Below are positions 12,722 to 64,000 of a stretch of DNA of 64,000 nt, in pieces. The first letter of the stretch is position 1; the number at the start of each line of letters is the position of its first letter. A program made the translations under genes and the position numbers. This stretch comes from Onchidella celtica (lineage: Eukaryota; Mollusca; Gastropoda; Systellommatophora; Onchidiidae). The DNA is taken from positions 79,410,686 to 79,474,685 of the forward strand of contig OZ007567.1 of NCBI GenBank assembly GCA_963931925.1, given 5' to 3'. The notes beneath the pieces are model-generated. The model was not told the DNA's origin, did no database searches, and saw only the letters and a program-made list of their open reading frames with translations.

Positions 12722-58041
<45,320 letters not shown>

Positions 58042-58190
58042 CGTTTTTGCTCGACGAAATGCAAAATTCTAAATAGCCTAGTAGGCCCACACATGTCGTT
58101 GTTGCGTTTCGTTGTTTTAGAGGAGCAGGAAAATCCGGGTTTCATCTTATTCTCCGTAAAAAGCAAAAGAGCTCTACAGCAACAGTAAGG
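58042..58190 (-). other. MAP3K20: Candidate 5' untranslated exon of MAP3K20
   Basis: A strong donor AAACG|GTGAGTAG is at 58042/58041 on the minus strand. The sequence above it is more GC-balanced than its surroundings, with several CG pairs, as first exons often are. The upper boundary is arbitrary. Only the donor supports this, so other positions are possible. Confidence 0.25.
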
Positions 58191-59417
58191 TCAAGGGTTG
58201 TATAGAGTTAAACACTACATACAGTGCACGAAGGATCTGGATGAGGTAGGCAGGCCTTTAAAAGTTGTGGCTCACAACATTAATGCATTATATCTGTGCC
58301 GTTAGCTATCCTTCATGTTTTCATTCGTTGTCATTCTTGTACCTCCTGAAAAGTGCAGTACAATTTGTATAGCTTGTCGGTACTTAAAATGTCCTTTTAT
58401 GTTAGGTAGGGCCTATGTTTTTTGTTTTTTTATATACTATTTGTTTTTAGCCCCCCCCCCCCCCCACCCAACCTCACCCTGAAGCCGGTGATAGTTACTT
58501 GTTGTTTACTGGCATTAATTTCAAAGTGGGAATGACACCAAACCACGCACAGGAAAGATAACGATCAACAGTCGTCGGGGATATCGGGAACGAATGTGAC
58601 TTTTTTTTTTTTTTTTTCATGTTCTCCTTGGATTGTAGGCTACAACTTGGCATCGAGAGATAGGCTCATAGAAAATCACGACAGGATCAGGTAAACGCGG
58701 GGCTTGTAGCATATGTTGTAGAGGGACCCCAAATTAAAGAAAACAAATACATATAAATATTAAACACATATAGGCCTAGGCTACATTTTTACTTTCACAT
58801 TAAACTAAAGTAGTAATTAAATTTGTTCATTTCCTTCCTGTACAGCCAAATAATGCAACAAAAAAGTCTGAATACTTCCATATTAGGTAGGCCTATCAAT
58901 TTCAAGTGTCAGAAGTAACAAAACCAAGAAAGTTAATTACTGTTTCTAGATTTAACCTGAGTAAACTTCTCGTTGATACTGGAAGTGTCTGTTTCATGCA
59001 GAAATTCGTAATGCTTAGGCCTACTGGGGTGAGAACAGAATGTCCAATTGGTTTTGACCCACAATGCTGCTTGGTTCAATTTTAATCCTTGTCAGTTTTG
59101 AAAATGAGCGTTCTTCACTGCAATTGATAATAGTGAAATTACAAATTCCAACAGGTGCACAAGGCACAATCTGCATCAGGAAAACAAGACTCCAAAGAAT
59201 TGTCAGTTGTTAAACAGTCAAACTGTAACTTGTCAAGGTTTTGTTTGGTGCCAAATTGAGAAGCTAAAGGGTTTCAAGCATTTCAGCATACTGCACAAAT
59301 TCCTCACTAAGATTACTTCGCAACTTTGCGGATGTGATTTGATAGATCTGATGTCTTATTTACGGTCCCATTAGCCCAAACCGCTAGCCTTAAACAACCA
59401 ACTGCTCATAAAGTTAA

Positions 59418-59593
59418 CCCTTTCAGTATCACAGCCCTGGGACATAGTGGCAAATTATATTATTACCTGAAAATCACTCCTGACGCTGATTGAAAAGAAA
59501 ATGTAACATCCTCATTCGTATTCGCATAATACTTTATCATAGATTCAACCTACCCCCCCCCCCCCACTATGGAGGTCTGTGACATTGAAAGGG
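59418..59593. mobile_element. piggyBac-like non-autonomous element (176 bp)
   Basis: Perfect TTAA on both sides (59414-59417, 59594-59597). Ends CCCTTTCAGTATCACAG and complemented CCCTTTCAATGTCACAG, 15 of 17 identical. A poly(C) run lies inside. No coding capacity. Confidence 0.88.
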
Positions 59594-60028
59594 TTAAGCG
59601 TAGCATAGCACATTGGTAGTAGAGTGCAGGATCACAGAATCGAAATTGACAGGTTACAAGGAGTTGGTACTAGGCATCTAGAGATACCTTACATTAGCGT
59701 AAATATTTCTTGGGGCACCTGAAAATGCGGACCCGTATGTAGCAAATACCACCTTTGCTGCCAGGTTAATCCGGCATTGACTGTCCATCTCTACCCTCTC
59801 ATCTTCCTCCATCTATCTCACACTATTTTAGCCGCTCACCTCAATTCAGGAATGGAGAGTGAAGTCCCTCTTTGAGTCTTTCCCTACCCTCCTCTCCTTC
59901 TCTACGTGTCTATCTGTGATGTTCTTTTCTCTTTGTCACTAATGTCATTGTCACCGATTCTCCACATCCATGACCTCACGGTCTGAATCTTCCCAGACTT
60001 TTCTTTACCTTCCTCCTCCTCTGTCTGT

Positions 60029-60031
<3 letters not shown>

Positions 60032-60087
<56 letters not shown>

Positions 60088-60118
60088 CCCCTTCCTCTCC
60101 TCTCCCCCCTCTCTCTCT
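60032..60118. repeat. (CT)n microsatellite with C-rich interruptions
   Basis: About 25 uninterrupted CT units followed by mixed C/T sequence; pyrimidine-only for most of its length. Confidence 0.95.
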
Positions 60119-60435
60119 CCTCATATAAATATGTGAATAATAAATAGTCAGCTGCATTTTACTTCTGCGACGTTGTTGCTTGATCGGGGTTCAGTTTCCT
60201 TTTACTTCAATTAAAATACAGTAAGTTGCACAGGAAAAGAGTTGCATTGTCAGACCTTATGTAAGATTGTAATAGAGGTGACTCCCGAGTACTTCTCCCT
60301 TTTCTTCCTCGCGCTGATCGGTCTTTGACGCTGAAAAAAAAGGTCATTTTGATCTACAGCCGAAACTGTGCATTTTACTTTGGAGGGGCGTGGTCAGTTG
60401 GGAAACTTCCGTCACTAGTACCTGTTCATATCAGA

Positions 60436-60471
60436 GACATGCTACTGTAATACGTATTATAGTAGCATGTC
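60436..60471. repeat. 36-bp near-perfect palindrome
   Basis: GACATGCTACTGTAATAC is followed directly by its complement with one mismatched pair, centred on ACGT. It is flanked on both sides by 'gttcatat'. It could form a cruciform or be the remnant of a very short inverted-repeat element. Confidence 0.85.
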
Positions 60472-60973
60472 GCTGGTTCATATATATTATCTTTTCTGTG
60501 CTTCTTTCCACATCGACTACACCTGTTTCTTTTTACCCCCAACGATTTGGTTATTGCATCCTCTAGATCAAACAATTATGCCCCTTAGGCCCGTTTTCTC
60601 TATTCTTTTCACCTCTCTCGTTTCCCTTGCAGTATCTTCGCTCTTCCATATTTTTAGGTTAACCTTTATAGGCCTGCACCTGTTTGTGAAGGGCATTCTG
60701 TGAGTGAGAGATTCGATTAAGGCTGTGAGGGGTTCGATAAAGTTTATGAAAGTTTGCCCAAACTACTAAGCAGATTGGAGTATGTTATTGTAAACATAAA
60801 GTACGAAGAGAAAGAAAATTTAAAAAACGAAATTGAAAACGTATCACACCCTCCAGGCATGGAGCCGGTAGGCTACATCTTACTTGCACTGTAAAGACTC
60901 TAAAACAGAGTCAGTGTGCTTCTGGTACAAAAATAATGGTCTCTGATTCAAAGTAAGCCAGGTAAGTGCTAAC

Positions 60974-61297
60974 CAGGGGCGTATCTACCGGAGAAAACTC
61001 GCAAATGGGAAGCACTGAATTTACCCCCATGTCCAAACATATGACACCCATCTTTTAGATAACTTTACCGTAATTTAAGCTAAAAAATTCAAGTCAAACT
61101 CGTTCAAATTAACAAATTATGGCATAACATGAAAAGTGTAACTACGCCTTCTTTACATCCAAAGAAAATTATTTTATCATTATCGGATGATAGCTTGTTT
61201 GACTTTCAACAGAAAATGCACAGTGGTGCCCCTCTCTCCCCTTTCAAGTAGCGCCCAAGGCACATGCCATACCTGCCATACCTCAGATACGCCACTG
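60974..61297. mobile_element. hAT-type non-autonomous element (324 bp)
   Basis: Ends CAGGGGCGTATCTACC and complemented CAGTGGCGTATCTGAGG, a terminus style common in hAT elements. The 8-bp flanks do not match, so the duplication has decayed or was lost. Confidence 0.6.
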
Positions 61298-62589
61298 TTG
61301 CCTATCATCATTCGATCTGATCTCTCACGAACACATGTCAAATATAAACAACGCCCCGCCCTCCTGGCGACCAAACTCTGTCCCTTAAAACCCCCGAATT
61401 TTTTATAACCTTAAAATGGGCACCCTTTTTCCTTTCACACTGGCTTGGCTGCAACAGTGGAACAGTCTGTGTTATTGTGCTATTCTAATTATTAGGTTAT
61501 CACTGTTAATACTCATATAAAATAACTTTTAAAAATGTCTGTTGGAGATACTTCACAGGATTTTGTGGAGCAGAGCTTCTCTTACGGACCATTACAGATA
61601 GTTTCCAGTGTTCTATGATTCATTAAATTCCTGCTCTCCCAGAAACCCTGCCAGACCAGGTTCCTGGACTGCTTAACAAATTCTTTGCTAAATTTCCTAA
61701 GACATCATCTGGGCTTGTCAACTGAGCTCTGAAATGTCTGTCTTCAGGGCGCATGCTTAGAAACGGAGTCCCAAGATCGTTTAACATGTGCCCCCATAAT
61801 CAGAATATTGCAGTTAAAGCAAAAAATTATTGGTCCCCGGGTGTAGGCTAAATGTGGTACATGTACTTAGAATTTAAAACATCATTTATTGTCAGTATTT
61901 CAAATATTTACACCACTGTGTATGACACTAGTGCCAAATCCGCACGCCGGGCAGATTATACTAAGCGTTCGGCCCGTGCTTGCATTGTTTTTACTATACT
62001 GGCGTCTAGTTAGTCTTAGTCCTACCCACTAATCCCAACTCGCTTTATCGGCCTTAACCCAAACCCTGAACCCTACCCCAGCTCTCCACACAAAATCATC
62101 TTAAATGGTCGATATCGACCCTTAGTGTTCAAGCGAGACAATATTCAGAGGGTCGATCGGGGTTCGGCTAAGCATCTGGGAGGAGAAAATATTTTAGAAA
62201 AAAAAAGTGCCTGTCGCGATTCATATTTACATTTGGAATGGAAGTGATATGTGGGCGACAATTTGGCACTATGTCCGATATGTGCGTATATTTCTTATTT
62301 TATCTGTTTATTTATTGCATGGGGGTCGACGGAGGATAAAAATTTTCACAAAGGGGTCGGCACTAACTTAAGTTGGAGAACCCTGCTAGGCCAAGATTCC
62401 CAATGGCGCTGGGCATGACACGGACCGCCGATGGCTAGATGCTACTCGCCCGGCGCGCGAAGAAATGTCTACATGACAATCAATCAATCAATCAGTCAAT
62501 CAATCAAGCAAGCCATTATTATGAATTGATTTAGTTAATTAATTGATTCAAAACAATGCTCAGTTTAGCCTTTATCCTTTGAGCTTGTT

Positions 62590-62683
62590 CACCCCGCCCC
62601 CCCCCCCCCTCACTAAACACGAATTGATGCTTGTTTTGAAATATACTTTTTTTTTTAAAATGGGGGGGCGGGGGGGGGGGGGG
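62590..62683. repeat. Poly(C) and poly(G) runs in inverted arrangement
   Basis: cccgcccccc at the left faces ggggggcggggg at the right, about 55 bp apart, forming potential hairpin arms. The minus-strand open frame rich in Pro and Gly across this region is an artefact of the runs. Confidence 0.7.
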
Positions 62684-63416
62684 AGCAGGAAATTTTGACC
62701 CAGGCCGATACTTGGAGCGTGGAGAGAGTGCTACTGCCAGCAATGGCAAACTACAGTAATAAAAAATAAATGCTTGCAAAAGGATATTTCTGGGGTTATC
62801 GTTATTGATTTGTTGTATAACGCATTTCATCATTACGCTGTCACGAAGTGTCAAACGATCAAAGGCAGCTTTGTGGGGCTTTGAACTCCTAAACCGATTC
62901 ATTTTCAATATTTAAATTCGGTTAAAGTAATGTAGGCCTGTGGCACACCGTATTTACCAGTGCGTGAATACTAATGGTGGCTCCGTGGAGCTGAATTAGG
63001 AAAGTAACCACACTTCACAGGGGATTTCTCTAGGAACGTTCCGCCGAGATAAATGGTGATATCCTGCAAAGTCCGAAGACAGACATCGTGAGATCAATTC
63101 ATGACATTTAATCGTGCCTGTTCCGCAGGAGTTAAACGTACTGGTATGTGCCCCAGGTTTTTGTTGTTTCTTAGCCTGATCGCTCTTTTCTCACACGAGA
63201 ATGGTTCGCAGATTTAGCAAACTTGAGGTTCCTATCCGATACATGTGCATTGAAATGTCAAGGGTTATTTTCGTTAATCTGAAAGCTGGAAAAATGTGGT
63301 AAACCTACTTATGTTGCACAAGCAGAAACGAAAGCTGTGGTAATTATCTAGAATTCTTTTCGTTTCCTTGCTCAACATCATTTCAACATAAGGCTGGTGA
63401 CATATTGGGTCTATTT

Positions 63417-63857
63417 GTATTTTGTACACTTCTTTAATCCCATTTGGGAAATTTGCCTTTATGTCATTGCAGCCCAGTTACAATTGGAGCAGGCACGTCG
63501 ACGTCACAGTGCAGCACCGATCGGCGGGTTGTTTTTTGGGAGGGGGGAGATGAGAGGGGGGTGTGGTATGGATGAATTTTATTTAGTTTTGCCCGGGCAG
63601 CGGCCTGTTCGGCCTGCTCTTTTCGATTTCCAATTGCCAAGGTATCTTTAACGTGCACAACGTGCACGCGGACCCTCCGAGTTTTTCGTTCTTATCCGAG
63701 AAGACTTATAGGTACTCGATCCTACCTCCCATAGGATCATTGACAGGAAAGTATGAGAAAAATCCCAAAATTCCAACATGCCTGCACCGGGCGGGATTTG
63801 AACCCGGTACCTTCGGCATGAGAGGCGAGCACCTTGACTCTAGACCACCGTGTCCTC
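63417..63857 (-). mobile_element. tRNA-derived SINE, tail type A (most complete copy)
   Basis: On the minus strand: head GACACGGTGGTCTAGAGTC (box A), 'gcctctcatgccgaaggtac', box B GGTTCAAATCC, then the 'cgagtacc...aaagataccttggcaattgg' body, 'gggcaaaac', and tail with 'gtgctgcactgtgacg', 'aatgggattaaagaagtgta'. It has the same head and body as the type B copies at 39055 and 42611. Confidence 0.9.
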
Positions 63858-64000
63858 GTTTTGTCTCGGTTTAGAGATGTGAACTGTGAAGTTAAACAGG
63901 ACCGAGCGTATTGGCGAGACTGAAGCAAGACTGTCTTATAAGTTCAGGCGCGTTAAAACTGTCTTGAGTCAAGTGGTTGAAAGAGATACTTGGCGCACTG

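Larger units (their letters stand above)
58191..63416. other. Upstream flank, no gene seen
   Basis: No protein domain recognised on either strand. It holds a small piggyBac-like element, a (CT)n tract, a 36-bp palindrome, a hAT-like element and poly(C)/poly(G) runs, listed separately. The MAP3K20 promoter may lie here, but no defined core element could be supported. Confidence 0.5.

Noticed and set aside
62531-62908. 125-codon minus-strand frame with Pro- and Gly-rich stretches
   Set aside because: The unusual composition comes from poly(C)/poly(G) runs; no other evidence of coding.
63780-63857. tRNA gene on the minus strand
   Set aside because: Same SINE head as at 39055 and 5604; no complete cloverleaf.

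Overview
The window is AT-rich animal nuclear DNA dominated by one multi-exon gene on the minus strand, with mobile elements packed into its introns and flanks. The split, spliced gene, the tRNA-headed SINEs, RTE-like LINEs, Helitrons, several families of inverted-repeat DNA elements, long (CT)n/(AG)n runs and about twenty poly(C)/poly(G) tracts suggest a marine invertebrate. I favour a lophotrochozoan, perhaps a gastropod mollusc, but the species cannot be fixed from sequence alone.

The gene is an orthologue of MAP3K20 (ZAK, MLTK), the MAP3K that senses stalled or collided ribosomes in the ribotoxic stress response. I could assemble 21 coding exons by hand (56725 down to 12722). All use GT-AG introns and all phases agree, giving a predicted protein of 1035 residues against about 800 in human ZAK-alpha. 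In order it has: a kinase domain (about 13-265), a charged coiled coil (about 283-325), a SAM domain (about 333-405), a beta-rich region conserved with vertebrate ZAK (about 425-550), and a long low-complexity basic tail (615-1035). The tail carries a tandem nine-residue repeat and ends in the motif that closes human ZAK-alpha. Two very short exons (29 and 31 nt) are needed to keep the frame.

Layout: 1-12.7 kb is downstream flank, with a 32-bp minisatellite, two SINE copies, a 5'-truncated LINE whose reverse transcriptase fragment is still open, a small TA-flanked element and a Helitron end. 12.7-18.2 kb holds the last five coding exons and a 706-bp Helitron. 18.2-38.4 kb is a single 20.2-kb intron packed with elements: a tandem duplication carrying two hAT copies, a second Helitron, a THAP-bearing inverted-repeat element, three copies of a 432-bp inverted-repeat family (one split by a solo LTR), a Harbinger-type element and more. 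38.4-56.7 kb holds the other 16 coding exons, whose introns contain TTAA-flanked piggyBac-like elements, SINEs, LINE tails and a large minisatellite. 56.7-64 kb is upstream sequence with a candidate 5' untranslated exon, further small elements and a full SINE.

I saw no other host gene, no functional tRNA or rRNA gene and no CRISPR array. The most interesting points are the ZAK orthologue with its species-specific repeat tail, the nested insertions whose uninterrupted sites are visible in sister copies, two SINE types that share a head but differ in 3' tail, and a perfect-TIR element carrying half a THAP zinc finger.
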